A stretch of 64,000 nucleotides of DNA, taken from NCBI GenBank assembly GCA_030762895.1, contig CM061070.1, positions 49,398,831 through 49,462,830 on the forward strand. Reading direction: 5' to 3'. The notes beneath the pieces were generated by a model. The model made no database searches. It was not told where the DNA came from and saw only the letters and a program-made list of their open reading frames with translations. This DNA is from Sophora flavescens (taxonomy: Eukaryota > Streptophyta > Magnoliopsida > Fabales > Fabaceae). The position numbers and the translations under genes were made by a program. Shown here one piece after another: positions 10,833 to 23,010 of this stretch; positions within the stretch are counted from its first letter, which is position 1; each line of letters starts with the position of its first letter.

Positions 10833-11285
10833 TGGACGCACAGTCCTATAAATTTGGACACACAGTCCTATAAAAGATACATTGATCCACTCTGGACCTC
10901 AATGATCATCATCTCCTGGAACGTCTGCCATATACATTGATCCACTCTGGATTCAATGCCCATTTACATGACACAATTGCCATTGAATGCATGAGAAAAA
11001 CTTTTATTCTCGTTTGTTTTCTTTGTCGTAATAATCTTTCCTAGTCGAAGCACAAAGCTTAACGACCTTGCTTAATTCTTGTAATTAAGACTTTTCACTT
11101 AAAACAAATACAGGACAAACAGTCCAAATCTTTTAATCTCAACACAGGACACACAGTCCGAATGCTCAATCACGATGCCCTTAAACCGATGCACCAGTTT
11201 TAGGCTCGCGGATATGGAACTCACACTGTCCACATCAACTTAGGACACACAGTCCAAAAACAAAACTTTACAGGACACTCCGTCC
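10833..11285. repeat. Six copies of GGAC-N5-GTCC in the LTR
   Basis: Copies at 10833, 10856, 11113, 11147, 11243 and 11273, mostly GGACACACAGTCC. Each is a 13-bp imperfect palindrome with 4-bp arms. The right LTR repeats the pattern at about 18554-19006. Related but diverged forms (ggactgcatgtcc and others) occur in the solo LTR at 21590-21800 and in the last LTR at 63890-63940. Confidence 0.8.
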
Positions 11286-12854
11286 CCTGACACAGATCCT
11301 TGATCTACGTGTCCATACAACACTAGAACCCCGACGTCTCGGTTTCTAGGCAAATTTATCGACTTGTAAAACATTTCGCTCAGTGAAAATCAAAACCAAA
11401 ACAAAACCTCGGTCACTTATCCAAGTAACCGGAACGTTTCCAAAATTATTTGGGAGAAAATCCTTTTCCTTTGCAAAAATCTTTTCTAAAACATTTAGGA
11501 AATACATTTGTATTTGAAATTCATTGATGGAATAAAGTTAAATATTTTCAAAAGGTCTTTCCTTCATAAAGTACACCGTTCGAAAAGGTTTTCTCTCGTA
11601 CAAAACTTTTGATCTTAAAAAAATATAGTTTCCTTCCATTCAAAATCACTTTAAAATTTTCCTAAAAACAAAAGAATCTTATTCTTCTGAAGTAAGCACT
11701 TTAAACAATGAACTTTTATAAGTGAACCCAAAACTTTCAAAATTCTATTCAAGGCTTATTAAGGCTTTTAATCCTTAACATTATTAGGCACAGACTCAAG
11801 TCTGGCTTCTCAACTTCAATCAACAACAATAACATCACAATTAATCATATATATATAATTCATATATATCACAGTTAATCACATATATATAATTCATAAC
11901 ACTTTAAAGCAACAAATATTCAACTCCAATTAATAACCACAATGGTTCAAAATAAACAAGTTATTCAAGTATTGGCTCAACATCACAATAATATTCACAG
12001 CACTCAATTACACACATACACACATGCATATAGTTATTGAATATCCCTAGGTAACTCCCCTTACCTTTGAAGACAAGTAAAGGATCCTCGTCCTAAGGCT
12101 CACGTTAGCTCATATCTACTCCATCAAGCAAGAATAGCCGTGTCCAATCGTCTCAGAGAGTAAATCCAATAACGCGCAACAACAAAAATCAGGAAATCAA
12201 TTACACGTGATCAAACACACATTCTAACTTGATCTAAATACTTAATCTAATTACCAAACAAGGTTATTTTTAAAGAAAATCATGTTTGAAGCTCACGCTT
12301 CCTAATACCCTTTTAGGAAACTTTGTTTTGATTACAAGATCTTGAAAAAGAACTTTGGAAATCATCCATTAAGAGTCCTAATTACACTAAATCATAATTA
12401 ATTTCATAAAAACATACCCAAATTCAAATAAAATTAAATTGGGGATTTAGGGCTCCTTATTAAAATTTAGGGGAAACTCAGAATAATGAAATTGGTTTAG
12501 GGAAACACAAACTCACAGTCCCAATCTCATAGAACAACTTTAAATTTCAAGATTAAAATCTGAAATCAAAGGGTTAGGGTTTCAAAAAATCAGATTTGGG
12601 GTTTTAAATCTGAGACACAAGAGAGGGTTTTGACTCACCCAAGCTTGGAGACAACTTGAAGGTGGTGCTGTGGTGCTCCTAGCGGCGGCGGACGGCGACG
12701 GAGGGGCGGCGGTGTGTTTTGGACAGCACCATAGGTCCAACAAAAACAAGAGTTAAACCTCATGGAAGAAGAAAAGAAGATTCAATATCATAAATAGGTG
12801 AAGAACCACTGTTAATGGCGGCGTAGGGTGCTTACCACGGCTGGGAACGGCGGT

Positions 12855-13140
12855 GGGTGGCGGTTTTGATGCGAGACAGCCGCAGCGGTGGCGAGGAACG
12901 GGTCCTCTGCTCTCGCTGTGCGGTGGCCGAACGGCGGCCTCAGGGGTGGTCGCGCGACGGAGAGGAAGGAAGGAAGGTGAGTTTGGGGGGGGGGGGGGGA
13001 GGAAGAAGACGGTGTGAGGAGGAAGAAGAAGAAAAGAGAAGAAAGGAAGAAAGAAAGAAGAAAAGAGAAAGAAACAGAGAAAGAAAAGAGAAACAGAGAG
13101 AGAACGTCGAGAAAGAGAGAGAGAAAAGTGAGAAAGTTTA
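12855..13140 (-). promoter_or_regulatory. GC- then CT-rich leader-like block of the LTR
   Basis: Read on the minus strand this is a long pyrimidine run (CTT/TCC rich, 13140-13000), a poly-C run (12985-12999) and a GC-rich CCG-repeat stretch that ends in a good splice-donor-like GTAAGCACCC. This resembles a plant transcript leader, so the retroelement transcript probably starts near 13140. The same block occurs in the right LTR (20570-20860). Plus-strand frames through it give Glu/Arg- and Gly-rich peptides that are artefacts of the purine run. No clear TATA box was found. Confidence 0.4.
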
Positions 13141-13626
13141 GTTTTTAAACTAATTATTTAGTAATAGGTACAAAATGAGTGATAAATATTAGGCCTAAAA
13201 TAAACATGTTTTTACTTTTTAGAATCTAAAAATAAAGATTGATAAAGATAAAATTTCGAAATTCAAATTAGAGTAAAGATTAATAATTGAACTGATCAAC
13301 TAAGAAAATACTCAGTCCAAAATTTAATCTCCGATAATTGTCAAACCAAAATATTTTTAACTCTAAAATTAAATAGGATAAGAATATGAAAATGTTTTTC
13401 TCTTAATCATATTATTTAAAATATTTTTCTGTACTAGTATAATAGTGACAATAACGTAAATTATTGTCTATTAAACGTGCATTCACTGAAATAAGTCAGT
13501 GCTAACGCACCTAATAAAATAATTTGAAGAGAGTAATTTAATTACTCAAACTAAACCACCTAACATATTAAACATAAACATTCAAATAAAATAATTAATC
13601 CTAGGTGTAAAAACTAGGGTGTTACA

Positions 13627-13640
13627 TTACTACCCCTCTT
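13627..13640 (-). other. Polypurine tract of the LARD-like element
   Basis: On the minus strand AAGAGGGGTAGTAA precedes the 3' LTR, itself preceded by the AATTTCGAGGACGAAATTT block that many plant chromoviruses carry at this place. Confidence 0.7.
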
Positions 13641-15359
13641 AAAAAAAATTTCGTCCTCGAAATTTCGTAGCTCAAAACTAAACAGGATGTTGTAATCATA
13701 CCTTAACTCTAAAATCTTGCTTTGTATCCTCATTGCTTCATTCCTTTCATCTATAACACTATAACAGGATCAATTCTTATGCTATTTTATTTATCCTCGA
13801 GACTTTTCACTATCGCATTCTCTCCATTACCTTTGATATTTCCTCTTAGTCTATTACACTTCAAAGAACAAAATCAACGCTTAATCTCTTCATTTAACTT
13901 TCTCAATACAAATCCATTAGTAAAAACTTTCTCCAATATCTAACTTTCATAGATAACGTCAAAACCAACACTATCTTTACCATAACATCGATTAACCTTC
14001 TACTCAAGAGATGCAATCATAGTCTTAGTCCATTTAAGCTTAATCTACTCTTCTAGTCATATCAAATTCACACTTTCAAATCTCCAATCAAAACGTCACA
14101 ACATTCCTGAATTGCACCTGATAAACTTTACTCCAAGAACCTAAGAAATTCAATCTTATCAAAATTGAATCTTACCACCTCCCACATAGTCCGTTCTCCT
14201 CTTAATTCCTCTCGAATCTTTTGCCTACTTCGAATTCATATCCTTCATTTGCCTCTCATTTTCAATTTGGTTCTCAAGCCCCGTTAGTATCCCTGGTTTA
14301 AGAAATTTACCATGCACATTTATCCTATTGTCCAAGGAAATACACAACTCCTAACAATTCCTCCATCTGAAGACATAGCTCTATCACTTATACAAGGAAG
14401 TGATTGTATCCTAACTGCCCTTATCTTATATATTTGCAGCCGAGAAAAGAGATTATAAAACAGAGTTTTCCTAAGGCCATTACCCTTAAGAGCCGCACCA
14501 AAATAAAGCCAAGAAATCAAAGTGGGCACTCCCCAATGGCAATCTTGAATTTAAAATATCTAGTCTCCACTATGGACCATCAACCACATTTTTACCAAAA
14601 TAAGACTTCAAAGATATAAACATTTCGCCATAGCTTATTTCACTCGAAAGACATAATCAAAACTTAATCACTTATTGCCTCCAAATTTTGTCTACTAGCA
14701 AAACTTCTTCAACACCTTATCCTCACAACGAACATCAAGTTCAACACTAACTTTTACCTCATCATACATCAACCTTCAACTCAAAGTATACCATTGTTGT
14801 CTTAGTTTCCTTTGAACATATTTCACCACTCCAAATTATATCATAATCATTCATTTCAATCTTTAGAGAATACAACTACATTTCTCCATGCAACTACAAC
14901 CAAAAGGAATCATTTCAGTTTGAATTATTCAAAATCATAATTCTTAAACTTTTCCAACAACTTAGTTTCAATCAATAACTCCTCTTTACTAATTTCGTTC
15001 AGGTTAAGGAAAACTACCATATATTTTTCCGTTAATCCTCGGACTCACTAAGTCAATATTAACCATAAATATTGATTACTACTCTAAATTCCTTTAATGA
15101 TATATCTACCTCGATCAGGATAAAATCCATTGTAATCATCTCACTAAAAAATGTTGAACTTAAGGGTTCTCATAATATCATTCACATCTTATACATTAAC
15201 AAAACTCCTATCAGCTCTGGTTCGTACTACCATAGAGATGACAAAAATTTAGATACCACACTATCTCCCAACTAACCTGCTAAAGATAGGTCACCTCATT
15301 CCTTATCCATCCCACGGAGGATGATCAGCTGAATTTAGTCTCAACTTAGCCTTCAACAC
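13641..15359 (-). other. Decayed 3' interior of the LARD-like element
   Basis: This would be the place of the integrase C-terminus and chromodomain. The DNA is AT-rich, full of stops in all frames, and I recognise no domain. Short frames (for example 13722-13943 and 14320-14529) have no family signature. Confidence 0.6.
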
Positions 15360-15545
15360 TTAAAGTAAACATAACCGACACACGTTAATAAACTTCCTTT
15401 TTTCATCTGAAACAACACTTAAAGATACTCCATGAAGTCTAAACAATTCTACGATACTTGATACACTATTCAGTTCACTAAATCTGCTTGTGGATCTTAA
15501 CTCGTAAGAAGATGTAAACTTCACCAGTCGATCAACGATCACTTG
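15360..15545 (-). pseudogene. Heavily diverged integrase core remnant
   Basis: The minus-strand frame reads VIVDRLVKFTSS, then EL RLHGVSLSVVSDEKRKF. Intact chromoviruses have V..DRLTK..H and IVRLHGVP.SIVSDRD.RFTS at this point, as seen at 44250-44000 in this same window. About half of the residues differ, and the SDRD Asp context is changed to SDEK. The order (RT remnant upstream, this downstream on the minus strand) fits a Tekay-type pol. It cannot be functional. Confidence 0.65.
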
Positions 15546-16547
15546 AATTCAAACAAGACTCATACAGGTCTTCAGAAAACTCATAACAAAGATTGAAGGA
15601 ATGCCAACATCTCAACAAGGAAGGTCTCAATTGTACATTGTGATGTGAAGATATCCAACTCACGACTGATGAGATAAGTCACACATCGACAACATTTGGA
15701 AGGTACGTAGAATTAAGATGATCAATGACAACAAGCACTTTCGAACGACAATAAGACATGACCTTAGTGATCATAAAAGAATGTCTCAAGAAAAGAAATT
15801 TTTCTGGATTTCACTTTCACATAAGCATAGTTTGAAGGATATCGGAACATTCAGTATGAAAAAAGATCATTCCATCAGGTTCGTGGATGTAAAAATGCAT
15901 GATCAATACACATTTACAAACATGAATCTAATAAAGTTCATTCTTCCACAAGAATCTTCCAAAGGATTTAAATAATCAAAGAGTGAATAATGTCTAATCC
16001 CAAGAGGATTAATTATTATTCTTAGTACAAAGAATTTACAAAATGACGACTTTCACCTCTAACAAAATAGAAGTGACGAAACTAGGTTTCACCAAGAAAC
16101 TTCTGCTATCACAAAATGATATGGGTTATAACTCAAGAAATAGTCATAACCACTTCTCTCAACAAAGTGTGAAAGTATCCAGACCAATCGATTCCTTTAA
16201 ACCAATCCACTCAAATGTCTAATACATCGAGGATCATTTAGAAGTGTGAGTACAACTTCTCACAAACAAAGAAATGTATAACTGGAAATTTATGAATCAG
16301 CATAACTAATTCATGATTCCTGACAGATTTCAAATTAAGATCAGAAAATTTATCTGACCCACACAAACTTCACCGTTGTGATTATCTAATACAATCACAA
16401 GATTCGAGAAATAAATGTCAACTGACAAACACAAGAGAATCAAAGAGTACAATGAAGAGTTCCTTAATCAAGAAACACTCACCCAAGATCGAAAATCCAC
16501 TCAATTCGTCTTGGTTCCAACCAACATACACTTTTTTCTAGCCAAGC
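15546..16547 (-). other. Decayed interior between RT and integrase traces
   Basis: By position this would be the RNase H and zinc-finger region. No domain is recognisable and stops are frequent in every frame. A chance frame on the plus strand at 15718-15975 is rich in Lys and His and resembles nothing known to me. Confidence 0.5.
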
Positions 16548-16795
16548 TTAGTGTGACCACCTTGAATTGGGAACAATCCTGAACAACTTAATCAATCGAT
16601 CCAACATACAAAAGGTTGATCTTTCCTCATAAACTGAGTTGACGATGCAAAACCCTAGATAGGTCATCACTCCAATCAGGTAATACCTCGTCTTCAAGTC
16701 GATTTTTGAGTAGATGACAACTCCTCGCAATTGATTTACCAAATCAACTACCCAAGTCAGAGAATACTTGTCCATCATTCGTCTTTTTACCTAGT
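16548..16795 (-). pseudogene. Heavily diverged reverse transcriptase remnant
   Basis: The minus-strand frame includes DLVNQLRGVVIYSKIDLKTRYYLIGV. This parallels the RT finger/palm entry of gypsy elements (DLMDQL.GA.VFSKIDLRSGYHQI.V), seen intact at 45760-45680 here. The SGYHQI box has become TRYYLI. The palm YxDD region is not recognisable. Confidence 0.65.
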
Positions 16796-17306
16796 TGTCA
16801 GAAATCTACACAGTGACACAACCTCCACACTACAATTGGTGCTTCACAAGGAAAACACTCGGTCTAACAAACGGTTCAGACCACTGATCTTTCAGTTGAA
16901 TCGAGTCGTCCAACTCGCTTCAACATTGTAGGCAACATCCTACACAAAGCGACAAAGATCTGATCGAATCCAAAAACTAAATCAATCTGAAATCAATGTC
17001 CTTTGCTAACTATAAACCTAGAATATTTCCAGGAAACACTCCCGGAAAAATCCTTTTACACAAGCATCTTGTTTCAAATGTCTGACACGATTCACAAGAA
17101 TAATCGAATGTCATATTCGAACCCAAGTAACATTGAAGAATCTACGGTCTCCCAGGACATAAAACCCTTGGAAAACCATCAAGAAAACATATACTTGTGC
17201 ATTAACACACATTGCTTCAACAAGAAACAATTCAAACAAGAACCAACCAGAGATCACACAACAAAAACTTAACAGACCTATTCCCCAAAGATCCCGAAAG
17301 ACTTGA
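16796..17306 (-). other. Decayed 5' interior of the LARD-like element
   Basis: This is the region where gag and protease would be. Only about 0.5 kb separates the primer site from the RT trace, so gag is deleted, not merely mutated. No zinc knuckle or protease motif is seen. The plus-strand frame at 17003-17272 has no recognised family. Confidence 0.5.
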
Positions 17307-17321
17307 CCAGCTCTGATACCA
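17307..17321 (-). other. Primer binding site, initiator Met tRNA type
   Basis: The minus strand reads TGGTATCAGAGCTGG, three bases downstream of the 5' LTR. This is the usual complement of the initiator methionine tRNA 3' end and sets the element's direction. Confidence 0.85.
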
Positions 17322-17324
17322 CTC

Positions 17325-20300
17325 TGTAACACCCCCCTTGGGGCATTACTTAAGTAACACGTGCGGAAATAAAAATTAAAATATAATTTACTGGTGCTTT
17401 CGGAAAATAACTTATATAAGTACATAAATGTCTGAAATTGGGTGTAAAAATTTTTGTCACGATTCCATACCTAAGCCTGGATCGACACATAAACTTACTA
17501 TCACGGCTTGGCAAGCCTATGTAGTTTAAAGAATATACTTAAATACAAAGTAGTAATTTTACAAAATTTTCGACAGAGTCTCCTCTGTAATTCGGACATC
17601 CCATAGTAAAATAACACCTGTTAACATGTTTACATTTTCGTTCCAGAATTCCAGTTACATCAAATTCAACTAGGCATCAATACATAAAAATAATAGATGT
17701 AGCCATAAGCTTTACAAAACCAGAAGAAATAGCTTAGATTTTTCATTCAAAAGATATGCTCTTCGAGCTATAGACATTCCATTTTAAAATAAAGGCTCTC
17801 TGAGCCAAACTCGTATATATCATTAAAATAATCTAAGTCTCAACCCTAAGCTGGTCGTTCTAAAAGTTATTCCGTAAGTAATACCTCATCAAGCAATTAC
17901 ATCTAAGTCTCGGAGTGACTTAGAAAGATTCCTCTGCACCATCTGCGATAGAGTACCCAGAGTACAATATCGAACTTAGAAGAATCCTGAAATGTGTGTA
18001 AGGGTGAGATACCGACAAATGGATATATCACACAACAACCATACACATGATACATACATCACATAATCATATAAACATTTTAAATCATGCATATACATAA
18101 CATAACAGTGTTATAACAAAGGGTCTCAAACCCGAACAATCGGTTTTATAAAGAGAATGCATGGCACTTCAATATTCAACTCTATTTTGATACCTAATCT
18201 CCGGAGATCCCACAACTTTCTGTTTCGTTTCAAGCTGATCAGGCTCGCACATGGTGCATTGTAAAAATGAACAAAACAATGCCCAAGCACATCACATAAC
18301 ACACTGGTCTCACTCAGATATGCCAGGGTTATAAATCACATCACATAACACACTGGTCTCACACAGATATGCCAGGGTTATAAATCACATCACATAACAC
18401 ACTGGTCTCACACAGATATGCCAGGGTTATAAATCAAAGTTTGACTCATTGTCTCACACATGTACAGAGGCACAATGGTCACTGCGAATTATGGAATTTA
18501 TTTTCCATAACCTATTGCGTCACTCAGATTGCAATAGTTAACGCATAAACTTTTGGACGCACAGTCCTATAAATTTGGACACACAGTCCTATAAAAGATA
18601 CATTGATCCACTCCGGACCTCAATGATCATCATCTCCTGGCACGTCTGCCATATACATTGATCCACTCTGGATTCAATGCCCATTTACACGACACAATTG
18701 CCATTGAATGCATGAGAAAAACTTTTATTCTCGTTTGTTTTCTTTGTCGTAATAATCTTTCCTCGTCGAAGCACAAAGCTTAACGACCTTGCTTAATTCT
18801 TGTAATTAAGACTTTTCACTTAAAACAAATACAGGACACATAGTCCAAATCTTTTAATCTCAACATAGGACACACAGTCCGAATGCTCAATCACGATGCC
18901 CTTAAACCGATGCACCAGTTTTAGGCTCGCGGATATGGAACTCACACTGTCCACATCAACTTAGGACACACAGTCCAAAAACAAAACTTTACAGGACACT
19001 CCGTCCCCTGACACAGATCCTTGATCTACGTGTCCATACAACACTAGAACCCCGACGTCTCGGTTTCTAGGCAAATTTATCGACTTGTAAAACATTTCGC
19101 TCAGTGAAAATCAAAACCAAAACAAAACCTCGGTCACTTATCCAAGTAACCGGAACGTTTCCAAAATTATTTGGGAGAAAATCCTTTTCCTTTGCAAAAA
19201 TCTTTTCTAAAACATTTAGGAAATACATTTGTATTTGAAATTCATTGATGGAATAAAGTTAAATATTTTCAAAAGGTCTTTCCTTTATAAAGTACACAGT
19301 TCGAAAAGGTTTCTCTCGTACAAAACTTTTGATCTTAAAAAAATATAGTTTCCTTCCATTCAAAATCACTTTAAAATTTTCCTAAAAACAAAAGAATCTT
19401 ATTCTTCTGAAGTAAGCACTTTAAACAATGAACTTTTATAAGTGAACCCAAAACTTTCAAAATTCTATTCAAGGCTTATTAAGGCTTTTAATCCTTAACA
19501 TTATTAGGCACAGACTCAAGTCTGGCTTCTCAACTTCAATCAACAACAATAACATCACAATTAATCATATATATATAATTCATATATATCACAGTTAATC
19601 ACATATATATAATTCATAACACTTTAAAGCAACAAATATTCAACTCCAATTAATAACCACAGTGGTTCAAAATAAACAAGTTATTCAAGTATTGGCTCAA
19701 CATCACAATAATATTCACAGCACTCAATTACACACATACACACATGCATATAGTTATTGAATATCCCTAGGTAACTCCCCTTACCTTTGAAGACAAGTAA
19801 AGGATCCTCGTCCTAAGGCTCACGTTAGCTCATATCTACTCCATCAAGCAAGAATAGCCGTGTCCAATCGTCTCAGAGAGTAAATCCAATAACGCGCAAC
19901 AACAAAAATCAGGAAATCAATTACACGTGATCAAACACACATTCTAACTTGATCTAAATACTTAATCTAATTACCAAACAAGGTTATTTTAAAAGAAAAT
20001 CATGTTTGAAGCTCACGCTTCCTAATACCCTTTTAGGAAACTTTGTTTTGTTTACAAGATCTTGAAAAAGAACTTTGGAAATCATCCATTAAGAGTCCTA
20101 ATTACACTAAATCATAATTAATTTCATAAAAACATACCCAAATTCAAATAAAATTAAATTGGGGATTTAGGGCTCCTTATTAAAATTTAGGGGAAACTCA
20201 GAATAATGAAATTGGTTTAGGGAAACACAAACTCACAGTCCCAATCTCATAGAACAACTTTAAATTTCAAGATTAAAATCTGAAATCAAAGGGTTAGGGT

Positions 20301-21346
20301 TTCAAAAAAATCAGATTTGGGGTTTTAAATCTGAGACACAAGAGAGGGTTTTGACTCACCCAAGCTTGGAGACAACTTGAAGGTGGTGCTGTGGTGCTCC
20401 TAGCGGCGGCGGACGGCGACGGAGGGGCGGCGGTGTGTTTTGGACAGCACCATAGGTCCAACAAAAACAAGAGTTAAACCTCATGGAAGAAGAAAAGAAG
20501 ATTCAATATCATAAATAGGTGAAGAACCACTGTTAATGGCGGCGTAGGGTACTTACCACGGCTGGGATCGGCGGTGGGTGGCGGTTCTGACGCGAGACAG
20601 CCGCAGCGGTGGCGAGGAATGGGTCCTCTGCTCTCGCCGTGCGGTGGCCGAACGGCGGCCTCAGGGGTCGTCGCGCGACGGAGAGGAAGGAAGGAAGGTG
20701 AGTTTGGGGGGGGGGGGGAAGGAAGAAGACGGTGTGAGGAGGAAGAAGAAGAAAAGAGAAGAAAGGAAGAAAGAAAGAAGAAAAGAGAAAGAAACAGAGA
20801 AAGAAAAGAGAAACAGAGAATGAACGTCGAAAAAGAGAGAGAGAAAAGTGAGAAAGTTTAGTTTTTAAACTAATTATTTAGTAATAGGTACAAAATGAGT
20901 GATAAATATTAGGCCTAAATTAAACATGTTTTTACTTTTTAGAATCTAAAAATAAAGATTGATAAAGATAAAATTTCGAAATTCAAATTAGAGTAAAGAT
21001 TAATAATTGAACTGATCAACTAAGAAAATACCCAGTCCAAAATTTAATCTCCGATAATTGTCAAACCAAAATATTTTTAACTCTAAAATTAAATAGGATA
21101 AGAATATGAAAATGTTTTTCTCTTAATCATATTATTTAAAATATTTTTCTGTACTGGTATAATAGTGACAATAACGTAAATTATTGTCTATTAAACGTGC
21201 ATTCACTGAAATAAGTCAGTGCTAACGCACCTAATAAAATAATTTGAAGAGAGTAATTTAATTACTCAAACTAAACCATCTAACATATTAAACATAAACA
21301 TTCAAATAAAATAATTAATCCTAGGTGTAAAAACTAGGGTGTTACA
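17325..21346 (-). repeat. 5' LTR (right copy) of the LARD-like element
   Basis: 4022 bp, about 99% identical to 9604-13626 by eye. Differences are mostly single substitutions plus changes in the G run (13 G at 20706-20718 against 15) and single-base indels. It contains the same triple repeat and motif array. Confidence 0.9.
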
Positions 21347-21351
21347 ATTTC

Positions 21352-23010
21352 AAAAGCAAACGAATTTCCAAATGTTTTATAAAAGACTTTGTAAAGGAAA
21401 AGATTTTCTCTTAAATGATTTAGAAACGTTCCGGTTACTTAGATAAGTGACCGAGGTTTTGTTTTGGTTTTTGATTTTCACTGAGCGAAAAGTAAGCACA
21501 TGTGAAAGAGAATACTAGTTCACGAGACGTCGCCTCTAGCATTCAATTTATGCACGTGATCTGGGATCCGTGTCAAGAATTATGGACCAAGGGTCCCAAT
21601 CGTGATATTATGGGCTACGAGTTCTAATTTTGGAATTGAGGATTGTGTGTCCTAATTTCTTTGTTATGGGCTAGGCGTCCTTATCATGTTGAAATAAAAC
21701 ATGGATAAAATTATAATTGTTTCTACGGCCACAACCTCGGACTGCGGCATCGGTCTAAGGTGTTGTGATTGAGCACTCGGACTGCATGTCCTGTGTTATT
21801 GATTTTCAAGTAATGAAAATTGTGAATAGTCGTTAGCTTTGGGCTTCGACAACGGAAAAGAGTGAACACAAAGAAAAGTCTCGATAATGAAAAGTCTTTT
21901 ATTCATATGCATTTCCCCTTAGCAGACGTGCTTGAGCTATCCGAATACCCGCTTAAGATGTAGTATTCGATGAGGTATACATCCGAATGGCCGTTATAAG
22001 GGATTCATGATGATGTTGATCCGGGCGCATGAGGTGACGGTGACAACTTGCCAAACGGGGCGTATGAGCCTGATCAACTCTTTCTTTCTTAATGATAAAA
22101 CGGTGTTGTTATCTCATGAGATTAAGTTTAGAGCCTAATTATTGAAGTGTCATGCATTCTCTTTATAAAACTGATTGTTCGGGTATGAGACCCACTGATA
22201 TAACACTTGTCATTTTATCTCTGAATAATAATTAAATGTTAATGTGCTGAGGTGATGTATGTATCGTGTATATGGTTGTTGTGTGATATATCCATTTGTC
22301 GGTATCTCACCCTTACAGATATATCAGGTTTCTTCTGGTTCGCTATTGTACCCTGGGTACTTTAGTACAGATGGTGCAGATGAGTCTTCCTAAGTCACTC
22401 AGAGACTTAGATCTGGTTGTTTGATGAAGTATTTGATTGTGGAATGATCACGTGAGTTTTCCTCAGGAATAACTTTTAGAACGACTAGCTTTGGGTTTGA
22501 GACTTAGATTTTTGATAAGTATGTATGAGTATGACTCAGAGAGTCTTTATTTTAAAATGGAATGTTTATGGCTCAGTGAGCATCTCTTTTGAATGAAAAC
22601 CTAAGCTTTTCCTTTCGGTCATGTATAGCTTATTGATATAACCATTTTTAGCATATTACTGCCGGGTTGTATTTGGTGTAACTAGAATTCTGGAATGAAA
22701 ATGTAATTGTTTTCGCAGGTGTTCTTTTACCTGGGATGTTCAAATTACAGAGGAGACTCTGTCGAAATATTTTTAAAAATACTAGCTTTTATTCAAGTAT
22801 ATCTCTGAATTAAATAAACTTGTCAGGCTAGGATTGTAAACCGGTGTGCCGATCAAGGCTTAGGTTTGGAGTCGTGATAAATTTTTTTTTATACCCAATT
22901 TCAGACGCTTATGTACTTATATAAATTATTTTTCGAAAGCAACCAGAAAATTATCTTTTTAATTTAATTTCCACACGTGTTATGTAGTAATACCTAGTGG
23001 GGGTGTTACA
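21352..23010 (+). repeat. Solo chromovirus LTR, right part
   Basis: This continues the LTR begun at 8951. It reads ttcaaaagcaaacgaatttcc... and ends gggggtgttaca at 23010. It aligns with the reverse complement of 9604-11470 of the nested element, but with about 20% or more divergence and small indels. It is thus a related, older copy in the opposite orientation. It carries diverged GGAC...GTCC-type motifs at about 21580-21800. No ORF is present. Confidence 0.8.

Larger units (their letters stand above)
9604..13626 (-). repeat. 3' LTR (left copy) of the LARD-like element
   Basis: 4023 bp, TGTAACACCC to GGGTGTTACA. It contains a 49-bp triple repeat (10565-10712), six GGAC-N5-GTCC motifs (10833-11285) and a GC- and CT-rich leader-like block (12660-13140, sense on the minus strand). 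The rest is AT-rich with no ORF of a known family. Confidence 0.9.
9604..21346 (-). mobile_element. LARD-like chromovirus derivative, two 4.02-kb LTRs, decayed interior
   Basis: Complete element with identical 5-bp target duplications ATTTC at 9599-9603 and 21347-21351. LTRs are 9604-13626 and 17325-21346. The interior 13627-17324 (3.7 kb) has a primer site beside the right LTR and a polypurine tract beside the left LTR, so it reads on the minus strand. LTR ends TGTAACACCC/GGGTGTTACA and the AATTTCGAGGACGAAATTT block before the PPT are typical of Tekay/Del chromoviruses. Only distorted traces of RT and integrase remain inside. The size plan (long LTRs, about 3.5-4 kb non-coding interior) matches that described for LARD elements. 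By eye the LTRs differ at about 35-40 positions (about 1%), so the insertion is recent. Confidence 0.85.

Noticed and set aside
12857..13141. Glu/Arg-rich ORF in the LTR (and its partner at 20574-20861)
   Set aside because: The frame exists only because of a long purine run on that strand. The sense of the element is the other strand, where the block reads as a CT-rich leader. The two LTR copies give different frames.
13722..15275. Several 60-70-codon ORFs in the LARD-like interior
   Set aside because: No recognisable domain, no agreement with the minus-strand order of pol, and lengths expected by chance in AT-rich DNA.
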